Notes: a model not told the origin generated them from the letters alone. Positions 12,991-24,720 are shown, numbered from the stretch's first letter. The stretch is DNA of 64,000 bases from Tetrahymena elliotti 4EA (GCA_000231825.2 JH720364.1:186060-250059); one strand, 5' to 3'. Numbers and translations are program-made.

Positions 12991-13980
12991 TCATTCTTCA
13001 TAAGATTTTATTTACAATATTTCTGTTATTTTTCTGCTTGGGATTTTTAGTTTTTTAATGTTGCTTTAAGGAAAATGGATATATCCACTAGTATTTACTT
13101 TTTCTTTGTAATCATTGAAAATAGAGCTCAATTAATTCTATCCTGCCTTTTTGAGACTAGTATTTAGATTTGAGAATGTTTGATTAAATTTTGTCTCTAC
13201 TTAATTTTCTTAAAATTCCTTTTTTGTTTAAGTAAGTTATTGATTAATACGCTTATTCAAAATATTAGAGGCTCTTTGTAGAGCTGAGGATGGGCGAGTG
13301 TTGTTTTTGAGTTTAATTTTGTATTTATCAACATTGATAACTTTCTAATTATCTAAATAAGCAAAACTCTTAATCAATGTGTTGTTAACTTTAGCATGGT
13401 CTAATGATTATTCTTACTAGGTGGCATTTAAATGTGGCTAATCAACTGAATTTTGCTAATTTTATGATTGAGAAATTACTTTTCTCAATAAAGTTATTGA
13501 TGAATTTTTATTTATTTATGATCTGTAATCGTTACTACTTTCTCCATTAAGGTAGTGTGAATTGAAATAGAAAATATTTGGATGTAATTTATTTTGTTAA
13601 TTATCGCGGTGTGCTTTGTATTGGATTGAAGTAGATTATCTACTTGTATTTTTTGTACTTATATCTGACTAAACATGATTATTGATAATTAATTATTCTT
13701 AATTATTAATTATCTATTCTCTCTCTTACCCCTTCTTAATCTTTAACTCTTCAGCTTTTAGTAAGGTTTTAGCTGAAATCACTTAGGATTTTGCATGGAA
13801 ACTACCTAAGCGATTATGAGTTTCATGCATTTTATCTTTAACTTACTTTTTAGTTGGACTTAATGTAATTGCTTTTTTTCTAGATAGCATCTTACTTTTT
13901 AAGTGCTATTTATTTGAATCATCATTTTCATCGAAATCTAGTTCTTATTAAGAACTTTAATTGCTCTAGAATGAGCTGTT

Positions 13981-14027
<47 letters not shown>

Positions 14028-16422
14028 GAGAAAATACAGGTTTAGAAGCAAAATTTAGTGGAAAGAAATTCTAATTAATTACATTATTAAAGAATTATAT
14101 TTATGACTTTTAAACCAAAGGATATGTATGCGTATTTTAATTAATTTCATTTAAGGAGGATTTTGATTACTGAAGTTATTAAGGCTTATCAAAATTTAAT
14201 TGATGGTTTTCAGTGCCAGTATAAATTTAATTTAGTTGCTGATTTTTTTAATATTCTGAATTGCTTTTATTGATTTAATCAAGCTAGTGAAAAAGCTAAA
14301 TGCAGTTAGTAGGTTAAGCTAGTTATTCTTTAAAGAAGTTTATATTATTGTTAATTGAAGACTAATGCTATTTCATTTATTTAATCTTAAGTAGTTTATG
14401 CTTCAAAATATTTGTTTAGCTCTTTACATTCACATTTTTATCTTCTATTTAAATATTTTCTGGATTGCTATTTATAGTTTATCCTTCAGGATTTTAAATA
14501 ATGATTTTAGTTTCTAGAATACTTTAAGGAATTTTTTATGGACTTTTTGAAGGTTAACTCAAATCAGAAGAAAAATGGATTGTACTCTTTGTGGAATTAG
14601 ATACTTCAGAGAAATTTTTACTCCTGTTATTAGTTTTTTATATTGATGAATGCATATTAATAGTTTAGTTCAAGTTTTAAGTGCTCTCTTAGGATAAAAT
14701 TCCTGATTAAAATATTTATTTTGGACTTAATTTATAACTATTATTTATTAAATTATTGTAATTTTGTTAAGCGCAACTTTGTTAAATTTAATTTGTAATT
14801 AAAATAGATGTTTGAGATTTAGCTTATTTTATTACTTTTTCTTTTCCAATAATTTATGCATTTTCAATTCCTAAATGCAAATTATCATGTATATTAAAAA
14901 AGCTTTGACTGTCATTTAGATTTTAATTTTATTAATATTTTATTGTTTTCCCCTATTCATCTGAAGCTTAACACACTGCAAATCTATCTTTCAAATCACA
15001 AGATCTTGATTGCGTCATTTAAAATCTAGTATTTTGCATAAGTTATTATTTTTCTTAGATCTTTTTATCTGTGAAAGATAATCTTATATTGTAAGCTTGC
15101 TAAACACATTTCTCATAAAGAGTATCGCTTTGATTAGAACTAAGATATTCTTTAAATTAAGGATAATTTAAGGCATAGACTTCACTTTTAGAACTAGAAC
15201 AAACAGCTTTGAAAACTCTTTTGGGAATTCCATCTAATAAATTTACTTCCTCTCCAAAAATATCTCCAGCCTGCAATTTACATATTTCTATCTATTATCT
15301 TATTTTGAGGCTGAGTGGTGTTTCATTCTCTTTAGACTTATTTTAAAATATTACTGATTTCATTAATTTGATTTCACCAGATTTGACCATATAAATTTTA
15401 TCACGTCTTGAATCTTCATCAAAAATAACTTAGCCTCTCTTGAATTTCTCAACGGACATATCGCTTTACATATGCTTCAGACTATCAAAATTCCAGTTCA
15501 TGCAAAAGGCATATTTAGCTAGAAATAGAATTTTTTCATAAACTTCTTTTTTTTCATATTGACCTTATTTTTATAAAAAAAATAATTTATCAATATCTAT
15601 TTACTCTAATATAATTTAATTAAAATAATCAAATCCCTCAAATTAATTCTTTCAGAAATAAAGCTTTCCAAATTAATTAAATTACTTGAGAGATTTTTTT
15701 AAGCAACTGTTTAAAATATATTCTTAAAGAATTAAGTATTTTTCAGTTGCATGAATTTATTTGAAATCTGTTATTTTATTGTTTTCAAACTCAAATTAGA
15801 TAATTATTGAAACATTTTTTTTATTAATTGAATTTTATTTTTTACCTACAAGGTTAAAGTAACTCTACTTATTAAAAACAATAAATTCGGAATCTCTTTC
15901 TGTCTCTATATACGAATAATCGTTTGCTGAAGAATTTAACCTAACCTATTAGCCAAATTAATTCCCTATTTCTAAGCTCTCTTATACATCAGAATTCGAA
16001 TACTTAGTTGTTAAATTTCCTTGAATTAATATATAGATGAAAGGATTGTTACACCTTGGGTTCAAAAGAATCTATCCTTTTTCTATAAAGCAATACTTTA
16101 AATTATAGAGTATCTTATCAATTAGCTTCTATCCATATCTTTCTTTTAATATCATGAAAAATTCCATTCCATCAATTAAATCTTATATACATTTAACTTG
16201 ACTGAACGATCTCTTAGTTGATTCTAACTTAAGAGCTGTTATCCCTTTCTATTGATAAATAATATATTTTTTAAGTGAATATTTTAGACTCTTAAAGTTT
16301 AAGAGGATTAATTTATTTTTGCTTTTGCATTTTAATGATTTTTATGAGAAATACCTGTATAAGTTCAGTATTATCAAATATCTCTGAATCGCATCGTCTA
16401 AGTTTAACGGTATCTTATGCAT
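12991..16422 (-). CDS. Large protein with two cyclic-nucleotide-binding-like domains and polyQ
   Basis: A minus-strand frame runs from ATG 16422-16420 to TGA 12993-12991 (1144 codons), broken only by one in-frame TGA at 15654-15652. A first cNMP-binding-like fold lies at about residues 105-185 (GQILLNP, FIYILIQGNL, IGNQFGQQ). A better one lies at about 315-440: KRGQVIFDEDS, IYMVKSGEIKLMK, then the phosphate-binding cassette AGDIFGEEVNLLDGIPKRV with its Gly-Glu and Arg. Proteins of this fold sense cAMP or cGMP. No channel or kinase domain is visible, so it may be a sensor or scaffold. The C-terminal 700 residues are low-complexity, Gln/Asn/Ser-rich, and include 16 consecutive CAA codons (13981-14028). 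A 66-nt GT-AG intron may lie at 16289-16354; it is a multiple of three and open, so its use is undecided. The internal TGA may sit in a missed intron, be a sequencing error or be a real lesion. A frame at 16513-16887 could be an upstream exon. Confidence 0.8.
13981..14028 (-). repeat. (CAA)16 microsatellite encoding polyglutamine
   Basis: Sixteen perfect TTG triplets on the plus strand give 16 consecutive CAA codons in the frame of the cyclic-nucleotide-domain protein. It is uninterrupted, although most other glutamines in the gene are TAA or TAG. This points to recent triplet slippage. The length may vary between strains or alleles. Confidence 0.9.
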
Positions 16423-16512
16423 TTTAATCAAAGTTTTATGAATTTTAAGCTTATGAGCTGCCTAAATTTATTAGCAACAAATTATTGCTTGTACTTTGTA
16501 ATAATTAGTTAT

Positions 16513-16887
16513 TCATTACTTTAATATACAATCAATTAATCTTTTTTCTTACTTATTATTACAAGCTGGTAATACTAAGAGTATTACAAATTAGTTTGAA
16601 AATAGCTAATTACTAATTAGAAATCTATTACTACTTATTAAATTCAAATTATGATTAACCATAACTATCCTTATATAATATCTTGTAATAACCAATTATC
16701 TTTGATTATCTATGTAACAATCACATCTCTGTTGAATATATAACTCTATTGCTTTCTTTAATGAATCTTAAATCAATGGTATTTAAGCAATTCTAATAAT
16801 TAACTAACTAAATATTAGATACTAGTAAAAAATATTTAGTAAAAAAATTGAATTATGTAACCAATTGAAAAGATTTACTTCTTTCAT
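16513..16887 (-). CDS. Uncertain ORF, possible 5' exon of the cNMP-domain gene
   Basis: A frame of 124 residues runs from ATG 16887-16885 to TGA 16515-16513, the same phase as the cyclic-nucleotide-domain gene just downstream. Its middle (SLKKAIELYIQQRCDCYID) has a helical, faintly TPR-like look. A plausible GT-AG intron from the GTAATACTC donor to the AG just before GCAGCTCATAAG would join it in frame to residues upstream of ATG 16422. This would make it a 5' exon. TGA is rare in AT-rich DNA, so a frame of this length can also occur by chance. Confidence 0.25.
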
Positions 16888-17558
16888 ACAATTTACTTTA
16901 CTAAACTAAAATTTTAATCAAAATACAAAAAATGCATAAATAAATAATCATAACATTAATTCTAAATAAAATAGTCTTTTCTGAAATAATTAAGATATTT
17001 CTTTGTTTAGTAATAGGTGAATGCAAAACTATTCTTTAAATTTAAAAATAGAAAATTGAGTATTTTTTATAAAAATACAATTATTAAAAATGTGAGAAAT
17101 TTAATATTTGAAATAAAAATAAGATTAGAAAAAATTGACTTTTACCTCGAATTTCATTAAAAAAAAGCTCTCGAAATTACATTGATTTTATTTAAAATAA
17201 TTAAGTAAAATTTAAATACTATTTAGTTTTTTTTTTGCAACATAGATATCATAAACAGAAATATAATAAATTATTAGCTAGTTTAGCTTTACCGATCTTT
17301 CTATTTTTCTATTAAAAAATAAATTTATTGAATAAAATTTTTTAAATTATGTTTATTTTTAACTTTCTATGCATATTTTATATTCAATAACTTTCTTATG
17401 AGAATAAATTCATTTTTTTAAATACATTCTTAACAAAAATAATCACCCTAAATGATTATTTGGTATTCTTAGTTTCAATTTGCAGTTAATATAATTAATC
17501 AATTAAAATCATTAAAGAAATTAAAAATTTAGACTTTGATAATTTAGTAAAGAAAGAA
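16888..17558. other. Divergent intergenic region
   Basis: AT-rich spacer upstream of LSm6 on one side and of the cyclic-nucleotide-domain gene on the other. It presumably holds both promoters. No clear element is visible. Confidence 0.45.
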
Positions 17559-17804
17559 ATGAGTTCAACAGTTAAAAGAAATCCTACTGACTTTTTAAAA
17601 TAAATTATGGGGCGTTTAGTTAGTGTAAAATTACATAATGGTACTGAATATGTGGGTGTTTTAGCTACTTTTGATGGTTTAATGAATGTTGTTCTTTAAT
17701 AAGCAGAAGAATTTGAAAATTCAGAATCAAAAAATAAGTATAGCGAAATATTTATTCGTGGAAATAATGTTTTATATCTTTAACAAAAAAAGAATAAAAA
17801 ATGA
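17559..17804 (+). CDS. LSM6: U6 snRNA-associated Sm-like protein LSm6
   Basis: A single exon of 81 residues ends at TGA 17802-17804. It starts MSSTVKRNPTDFLKQIMG. The Sm1 motif is clear (GRLVSVKLHNGTEYVGVL, ATFDGLMNVVL) and the Sm2 motif reads IFIRGNNVLYL. The RGNNVLYL ending and the N-terminal P-x-x-FL are the features that place it in LSm6 rather than SmF. LSm6 is part of the LSm2-8 ring that binds the U6 snRNA 3' end in the nucleus and the LSm1-7 ring that promotes mRNA decapping in the cytoplasm. Length matches the family (about 80 residues). Five glutamines are TAA codons, including two consecutive ones in the inter-motif loop. No intron is seen. Confidence 0.93.
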
Positions 17805-19177
17805 CTGCGAATAAAAAATTTCTAGGTTACTAAAAATTTAAGCTTATTTATTTTGTATTTTGTTTAAAATTTGTAGGATAATGCTAAATTTTACAGAACC
17901 ATATTTCATTAAAAGTAAATTTGATTAATCTCTGCTGCTTCTATATAAATATCTTTTGTCTAGAAAATAGAAAATAAGATAATACATAATTAATATGATT
18001 TTTTATATTTTTATTTCTTTTGAATTATTCAAATAAACATTTGATTTATTTATAAAAAACTAATTTAAGGTTTAAAAATTATTTATTAAAAAATAATATT
18101 TTTATTATTAACCATAGCATTATAATTTTTTATTTTTTTTAGAAGCTAAAATATTTAAATATTTCTGATAATTTGACGATAAATTTGAAATCAAAAATAA
18201 TTATTTTAATAATATTATTATCAAAAATAATGACTAAGATTATATATTTTATTTCTAAAGGAAAATATTAAATTTAATATTTTTTACTTCGTTTTTTAAA
18301 TTTGATTTCTTAAATAAGATTTTAATTGAAAAAGTATAAATTAATTTACTAAAATAAGCTTATTGTAGTTTTTATAACAAAGTTATCGTTTATGTTGTAT
18401 ACAGTGTTTTTAAGATATAGATTACAAGATATCTATTTTTAAATTTTCTAAAGAAGATTTGAGAAAAATTTAAATAATCAATAAAATTAATTAATGGCAA
18501 ACTAAGACTTGATTTTTAGATTTGAAAGATAATTATTTTTAAAGATGTTTAAATAAATTTGCTTAAGTTAAGCATTTAAAGAACTCTGAATACAAATGAA
18601 ATAAGATAGAAGAGGAAGATATAAAGAGAGTTTTTAGAAATAATTAAAAAATGAGGTTATTTTGGTAACTTTCAAATAGATATTTCTGGAATTGGTTTTT
18701 TTTAGGTTTTTTGTATGCTTGCTTTATTGGAACTATAATAAAATAAATTAGATAATAGATAAATAAATGGTAGAGTGAATGGGTGTTAATACAAGATATA
18801 TAACATAAATTAGTTTTTTATATTAGAAAAAGAATAATATTTATTGTTTAGTTATTAGATGCAATATCATCGTTATTTTCATTAGCTAATCAGAATACAG
18901 TAAGTAAATAATCTATCTTTTTTCATATTAGCTAGCTACTATTAACTTAATGCTTAATTTATATCTATTGCTTTATTGCTACAAATGATTATTAAAAAAT
19001 TTAGTTAATACTTCCTGTTGTCACTCAAGCTCACTCTGCTTCATATATTTGCTTATTTTTGAGATTTAATTTATTTGCGAAATAAAATACATGTATGCGA
19101 GTTATGACTGATTAGATAGATTTTACTTTTGTTTTAATGTAGTTATAATAGATGTTTTTGCTGCAGTTTGAGATCTT
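17805..19177. other. Convergent intergenic region
   Basis: About 1.4 kb between the 3' ends of LSm6 and the small minus-strand gene. One short plus-strand frame, ATG 18494 to TGA 18587-18589 (31 residues, starting MANQDLIFRFERQ), looks somewhat protein-like but has no support beyond that. Otherwise AT-rich and featureless. Confidence 0.4.
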
Positions 19178-19522
19178 TCAATGTTAAATTTCTCTAATGA
19201 AATCATCAAGATAGCGCTTAACATTACTTTTAGCATTTTACTTGCAAATATCATATTTACCACTATTATTATTTGCCTTAAAACAGTTATAAGTTTCATT
19301 TTGGAGGAAAGCCATTCTAAATTCAAACTTTTTTTCTTCACTGCTAATTTTATCAGTGGCTTTGTTCATACAAGAGACAAATCTTTCAACGTCATCTTTG
19401 CTATCGTTGAGGCATCTTTATTCGACACCACTGAGACTTTGAAAAACGAGTTATTCAGTTTATTGGAGCTATTATTGGAATTCGCGGGAGAAATTAAGCA
19501 ATTCTTGTTCAAATTATGACAT
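19178..19522 (-). CDS. Small Cys-containing helical protein, possibly FAM136A/DUF842-like
   Basis: A single exon of 114 residues runs from ATG 19522-19520 to TGA 19180-19178. Base composition is visibly less AT-rich than the flanks, which supports real coding. The first 35 residues are Gln/Glu/Leu-rich and helical (FSREFQQQLQQTEQL). The rest holds four cysteines: RCLNDSKDDVERFVSC, then YNCFKANN and DICKQN. The pattern C-D-S-x-V-x-C followed by a Cys 28 residues later parallels the FAM136A (DUF842) family, whose animal members are small mitochondrial Cys proteins, but each CxxxC pair has lost one Cys here. That link is my inference from memory of the family. The opposite strand carries a 112-codon open frame that I regard as a shadow. 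Confidence 0.75.
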
Positions 19523-20376
19523 GGCTCTTTTTTTATAGTTTTTTTGTTAATTTATTAGGTTTTATTCCTCTTAATAAGGTATTTGTTGTTTATTTAGAAA
19601 TTTCTTCTTTTTTTTTAATTGTGATGAAAAATATATCTTCTTTTTTAATTATGATTATTTTGAGTGTTAAATAAATTTAATATTTGATAGTCCCTCGTTT
19701 TGGGTTATATTTATATTAATTGTTCCCTAATTTTTACATAGAATTATTGACACCAAAACACTTGAGTTAATTATTCTGCCAATAAGCATTCTTTTGCAAT
19801 AGCATAGATATCTTTTTCAATTAATATGTGAAAAATAGCTACCTATTTATTTTCTTAACTCTTCAATAGATTTATAGGCGCTCGTACAACATTAACTAGA
19901 TAAATAAATCAAAATATATTTTAAAGTATTTATTAAATATCCTGTTATTGATTTTAACATTCATTTTTTTTTATAAACCCCTTTTCAATTATTTAGAAAA
20001 TTTATATTTCTTTTAAATGTTAATCTTTCTAGAAAACGCTTTTTTCTTTCATAACTAAATGTTTACATTTTTTTAATACACTTAAATTTTAATTCTGATA
20101 AATAATGTCTTATTAATTTTCTCAAAAAATACAGATTTTAAACAATGTTTGTAATTATTAATTCTACTTAAAACCCAAGAAAAAGATTATTTTTATTGCA
20201 AACTTATAAATAATTTAAAAATTATTTTTTAATACTTTTATCAGTAATTTTTGTTGATTTTTTTAATTTGTATTTAAAGCGTAGCATTTAGAAAATAAAA
20301 GAATAACTTAGAATTTTTATTTCCAAAAGATATTATTCTTAACTTTTCAATTTTTTTTTTTCTACTGTTTAATAAA
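19523..20376. other. Divergent intergenic region
   Basis: AT-rich spacer with long T and A runs between the start of the small Cys protein (minus) and the start of the presequence-bearing protein (plus). No gene is visible. Confidence 0.5.
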
Positions 20377-22073
20377 ATGCTTAAAAACACAATCAAGTAA
20401 TTATTAAGAATTTAGCTTGAAAGCTAGACATTAAGAATTGGATAGTTTAAAAAAAATGTCCCTTCTTTTTAAAATGGATATAGTAGAAGAATCAATAGTT
20501 TACAACAAAAAAATGTTTTTTACTATTAGTAAAAATATAATGTTTTTGGTGAAGAAATAGATCAAGTAACAGATCCATCAACAGATGTTCAAGAAACAAT
20601 TAACCATTTCATTTAATACTATGCAAGAAAGGATATTAATACTGCAAATGTTCTCGTTTCTGCATATTTCAAATTACAAGGCGCTCGTCTAGGTACTTAT
20701 TGTTTTCCACTGTTTATTACATTTTATTTTTCTTCTCAATCATTTTTTTTAAGGTTAATTCATATTGGGATATAAAAATGTAACATAGCTCAAAAATCAT
20801 TTTTTATTTTACTAAAAATAGGTATCAGAGTAAAAGATGTAAAGTTTCAGCAATTCTTGAAGCTCACTGAAGATATGATCTAGAAAAGAGAATTAAAATC
20901 ATCGCATATTAGAAGTATAGGATTTAAATTGTAATAAATAGGTGTTTATACTTCATCAATATGGAAAAACATTCTTAGTTATGCTGATCAAGAATACTCT
21001 AAAATAGATGGAACAACTTATATTGAAATAATATATACTATTTATGATTCAAAGAGTGATACTGAAGTAGAAAAATATATTCAATCAAATGAATTAAAAA
21101 TATAGAAAGCTATTTAAAATTCTTCTAATAATGTATTAGCATTTGTATAAGGAATGTATTTGATAAGTAGAATAAGAGATATCAATCTTAAAGAGAAAGA
21201 ATAGATTCACTATTTAATTTAAAATAGAATTAATGATGTATATCAATCTTTTAATTCTAATCAACTAGCTGATATTCTCTTTCTTGTTTATGAATTATTT
21301 AATGAAGAGCTTGAAACTGATTTAATAAAATCTTTTATTAAAAAGACTATTGATACCTTTATTGTTAAAGATTTAGCAGAGTATGACACTATGCTTTAAT
21401 AGTATGAATTTGTTGACAGAAAAAATGATGAAATTGGAATTTTAGATAATCTTAAATGGTCTTCTGCTGCTAAAGTCCTAACTCTTATAACAGATGATGT
21501 ATTTTTTGACTAAAATTTATTTAGAAGGTAATCATTTTGTTAATATAAAATAAAAATTTTTTTTCTCTAAAAATATTGAAAGAATGATAGTTTTGACGTG
21601 CTTATTTAAAATTACTAAAATTATATAGGATTGAAGATTTAATTATGAGAAAGAGTGAAACAGATATTATAGATATTGATAGTGCTAGCTTATTGCTTGA
21701 AAGTATGACATTAATAGAAATAGCTGAAGTCTAGGTAATTTTGCGTATCCTTGAAATGGTCGATAGAAGATTATAAGAAGAAGGTAATAAAGCCTTTGAA
21801 ATTATACATCCTTCTAGTATTATAAGAATGATGACTGTTCTCAACCACTTCCTAGAAATAGATATTGGTTTAGAATTTTGTGATAGGTTATCAAACTACT
21901 TTGCAGGTTTAGTAAAATCAGGTGACATTGATTACAAACTCAATTCAGAATATTTAATTGAACTTAAAATGGCCTTTGAAGAATCTCCTATTACACATGT
22001 TAATAAGGAGCTATTTTAGCATATTAACAAGCTTTTAAATGAAAAATAGGCAGAAGAAGAAGAAAAAAAATGA
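20377..22073 (+). CDS. Predicted mitochondrial helical protein, function unknown
   Basis: Three exons, 20377-20692, 20822-21527 and 21629-22073, with GT-AG introns of 129 and 101 nt (phases 1 and 2), give 488 residues and a TGA stop. The N-terminus (MLKNTIKQLLRIQLESQTLR, then further Arg/Lys and Ser to about residue 50) is basic, nearly free of acidic residues and able to form an amphipathic helix, as expected for a mitochondrial matrix presequence. The mature part starts near VFGEEIDQVTDPS and is almost entirely helical, with Leu/Ile-rich units (LADILFLVYELFNEEL, AEVQVILRILEMVD, MMTVLNHFLEIDIG). This recalls helical-repeat proteins such as FASTK-like or PPR-related RNA regulators, but no diagnostic motif is visible. 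It ends in an acidic-basic tail (QAEEEEKK). Start and splice sites are well supported by uninterrupted frame. Confidence 0.85.
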
Positions 22074-22659
22074 AACAAAATAATTTTAGAAATATTTTAA
22101 GAAAATTTAATTTACATTTTTCAACTTTATTAATTTCTAAAAATCAATAAAATTCTATTAAAAATATGTTTTTGATTATTTATATATTTGAGCTTAACAA
22201 TTTTTCTTTCTTGATAAATTTAATTTAAATTTCTAATTTTAATTTTAACAATTATTTCTTAGTGATGGATGGATATTAAATAATATTTTTATGTTGTATG
22301 TTCACTTCTCATCAAAATCAAAAAAACCAAGCTTTGCTTTTTTTTGCACTTATAATCAGATTAATTATGTCATGAATCAAGAATAGATATGTGGCCAATA
22401 AAAAATTGTATAAATTTAACAAGAAAAAAAGGGAAATATTTATTATAAATATTTAGTTACTTTAATAATTTTGTAATTTTTTCAAAAAACACTTAATATT
22501 AGTTTATATCTATAGTAAGCTTTTCTCTAAAAGTTGAAATTAAAAAGATAAAAGATTCATCAAGATAATAAATTAAAAAATTTTGATTTAATAAACAATA
22601 ATAACATTTAAAGTAATAAAGAATAAAGAAAATTTATTTATTTTTTACATCAAGCAAAA
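22074..22659. other. Intergenic spacer
   Basis: AT-rich DNA between two plus-strand genes. It should contain the 3' end of the first and the promoter of the second. No other feature is visible. Confidence 0.5.
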
Positions 22660-23424
22660 ATGGGTATTTGTTGTTGCAAAAATGAACCATAAGCTGAAAA
22701 TTAGGAACAAGAAACAAGCATAAATTACAAAGACTTAAAGATTATCTTCAAATAAAGTTCCATTAAAAAAGAAGAAGCTGATCTCTTAGTTATCTCAACA
22801 GATAGTTTTGTCAGCAATAGGTCTACATCTATATTTGAAGAGGACATGATAATCCAAAGCATCAATTAAGAAATAAAAAGTGCTAGAGGAAGAAATGAAG
22901 AGCCTCTTAAAACAGGAGAAATTATTTTTAGTAATGCTGGTCTCCTTAAAAATGTTAAAGAATTAGCTCATTTAGCAGTTCCTATTTGGAGAGGTGGTAA
23001 TTTTAATGAAGTAGAAAAAATAATAAACGGATATGTAAACATATTAAAGAAATGTGAAGAAAAAAAATATAGTGTAATAATGTTTACTGATATTACTTCA
23101 GGCAGATTTGGTATTCCTAAACAGCTAGGAGCTGAATGCTTTATATCTGCTCTAAAAAGATATCTAGAATCAGAAAAAAAAACAAACTAAATTACAACAA
23201 TAAAATTCATACATAAGTTGAAATCAAACATAAAATTCTTTGAAGATTTCTTCCAATAAAGTATTGGTAATAGATCTTAAAGTGATGACTCTGAATATGT
23301 AGATACTTTAAAAATAGTTTGCAGTGCTGATTTTAATCCTTTACAAGTTGAAACAAATGTAGAAATGAATGGTATAGCAGATAATAAAAATAAAAATAAT
23401 AAAAAGGATAAATAAAAGTAATGA
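22660..23424 (+). CDS. Macro-domain-like protein with lipidation-type N-terminus
   Basis: A single exon of 254 residues ends at TGA 23422-23424. It begins MGICCCKNE: Gly2 is a candidate for N-myristoylation and Cys4-6 for palmitoylation, so membrane attachment is likely. Residues 40-180 follow the macro-domain order: ADLLVISTDSF (strand and Asp of the adenine site), GEIIFSNAGLL (in place of G-x-A-x-x-T-xG), ELAHLAVPIW (in place of the Ile-His-x-Val-xP strand), a helix (VEKIINGYVNILKKCEE), then SVIMFTDITSGRFGIP (equivalent of the FP-x-I-ST-G-x-G-x-P phosphate loop) and AAxxxFxxALKRYL-like helix. Macro domains bind or hydrolyse ADP-ribose and related nucleotides. The GGGV loop is not evident, so catalysis is uncertain. 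The C-terminus is Lys/Asn-rich (about the last 20 residues). It converges with the hydrolase gene at 23911. Confidence 0.8.
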
Positions 23425-23910
23425 AAAGATAGAAAAGTGAATAAATTAAAGTATTCTAGAGTAATTCAATTTATATAAATATTGAATTTCTTTAAATTAA
23501 TTAATTATTAAGTTTGTGTGATCTCTAAGGAGAAAAATTGTTTTAATTTATTTTGAGTATTTTTCTTTAGTTATTATTAGTTAGCATTTAAATTAGATTT
23601 CAATCTAATATAAATTAATTAGGTACATTTTATAGTTAGTCTAAATTAATTTTTAAATTGCCTTACTATTTTATCTTCATTTGCATTTTTTTAACTTAAA
23701 TTATTATAATATTTTAAATAAAGTAATTTTAGACTGTTCGAAATTAATACAATCAAATTACTAATTCTAAATTTATTTATGAGTTTTAATAAAGGAAATT
23801 TTTTAGAATACAGAAACATAAAAAGTAAATAATTTATTTGACTAAATTTTTTTAAACTAAAAATTAATTTTTTTCTATATTTCCCACATTTTACTTATTT
23901 ATTTGTATGG
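23425..23910. other. Convergent intergenic region
   Basis: AT-rich spacer between the 3' ends of the macro-domain gene and the first hydrolase gene. Nothing recognisable. Confidence 0.5.
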
Positions 23911-24720
23911 TCAACTTCTGAGTGTTGATAATTTATATTAGTTATAGAAATCATTTATTATATATTTTAATTTATCATTTTTTAGTATAAATTTAGTAAG
24001 ACCATGGTTTCCGTTTTCAATGGTAACTAATTAACAATCTTTTATTTGCTTTATACAGTCTACACTGTTTTCGTAAGGAATTATTTTATCACTAGTTCCA
24101 TGAATTATAAGAATATTTTTACCCATGTTTCTTTGATTTATTCTTTCTACTATTTCATTCCATTTATAGTTTGGAGTCTATCCTACCTTTTCAAGTAAGT
24201 GCTTTAGAGCTGGACAACAAAGAACAATAGGACCATCCCAAATACCTTCAGAAACAAGCAGTAATCCAATAGCTCCTCCCCAACTACTTCCTAATATTAT
24301 GTCAGGCTTATTTACTTTCAATTCTTACTCTTATATTGCCAAACAACCTTTTAAGCTATCTTCTACAGCTCTAGAAGGTCTAAAAAAATTCTTTATAAGA
24401 GTGCGTAGAAAACTGTTTTTTTTATTTAGTTTCCATTTTGACATTTCCATAGAAACAAAATAGCATGTTTTATAGTTCTTTTTCAAATATTTGTGTTTAG
24501 TTCCATTATAGCCACATTCAAGTCCATGAAGAAAAGATATGGACTCAGGAATAAAAATAAGTTCCTATGATTCCAATGCTTATTTGTTATCTTAAATTAA
24601 ATTTTCCATATCTTCTAAATTTTAGTTTTTATGGTTATTATTTTTAATTAAATTAAATACATTAAAATATCTTAGAAGAAATTTAGTGGATTTAAATTTT
24701 TTAATCAATTGGAAATCCAT
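23911..24720 (-). CDS. Alpha/beta hydrolase, tandem copy A
   Basis: A single exon of 269 residues runs from ATG 24720-24718 to TGA 23913-23911. Order: a basic N-terminal stretch with an FLLRYFNVFNLIK segment; the oxyanion-type strand ISFLHGLECGYNG near residue 65; nucleophile elbow ILGSSWGGAIGLLL (Ser of G-S-S-W-G, about residue 148); IVLCCPAL; then NILIIHGTSDKIIPYENS with the acid Asp; and IENGNHGLTKF with the His. All parts of a Ser-Asp-His triad are thus present. This combination resembles small esterase/RBBP9- or YqiA-like hydrolases. The substrate cannot be inferred. A close paralogue follows on the same strand at 25130-25840, upstream in transcription order. Confidence 0.88.

Noticed and set aside
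18494..18589. 31-codon plus-strand frame starting MANQDLIFRFERQ
   Set aside because: It looks mildly protein-like but stops quickly, and I could not find a convincing splice to a second exon.
19181..19519. 112-codon plus-strand frame opposite the small Cys-containing protein
   Set aside because: The minus-strand frame has a good ATG, a TGA end, glutamines at TAA/TAG and a charged helical composition. The plus-strand reading is a hydrophobic shadow.
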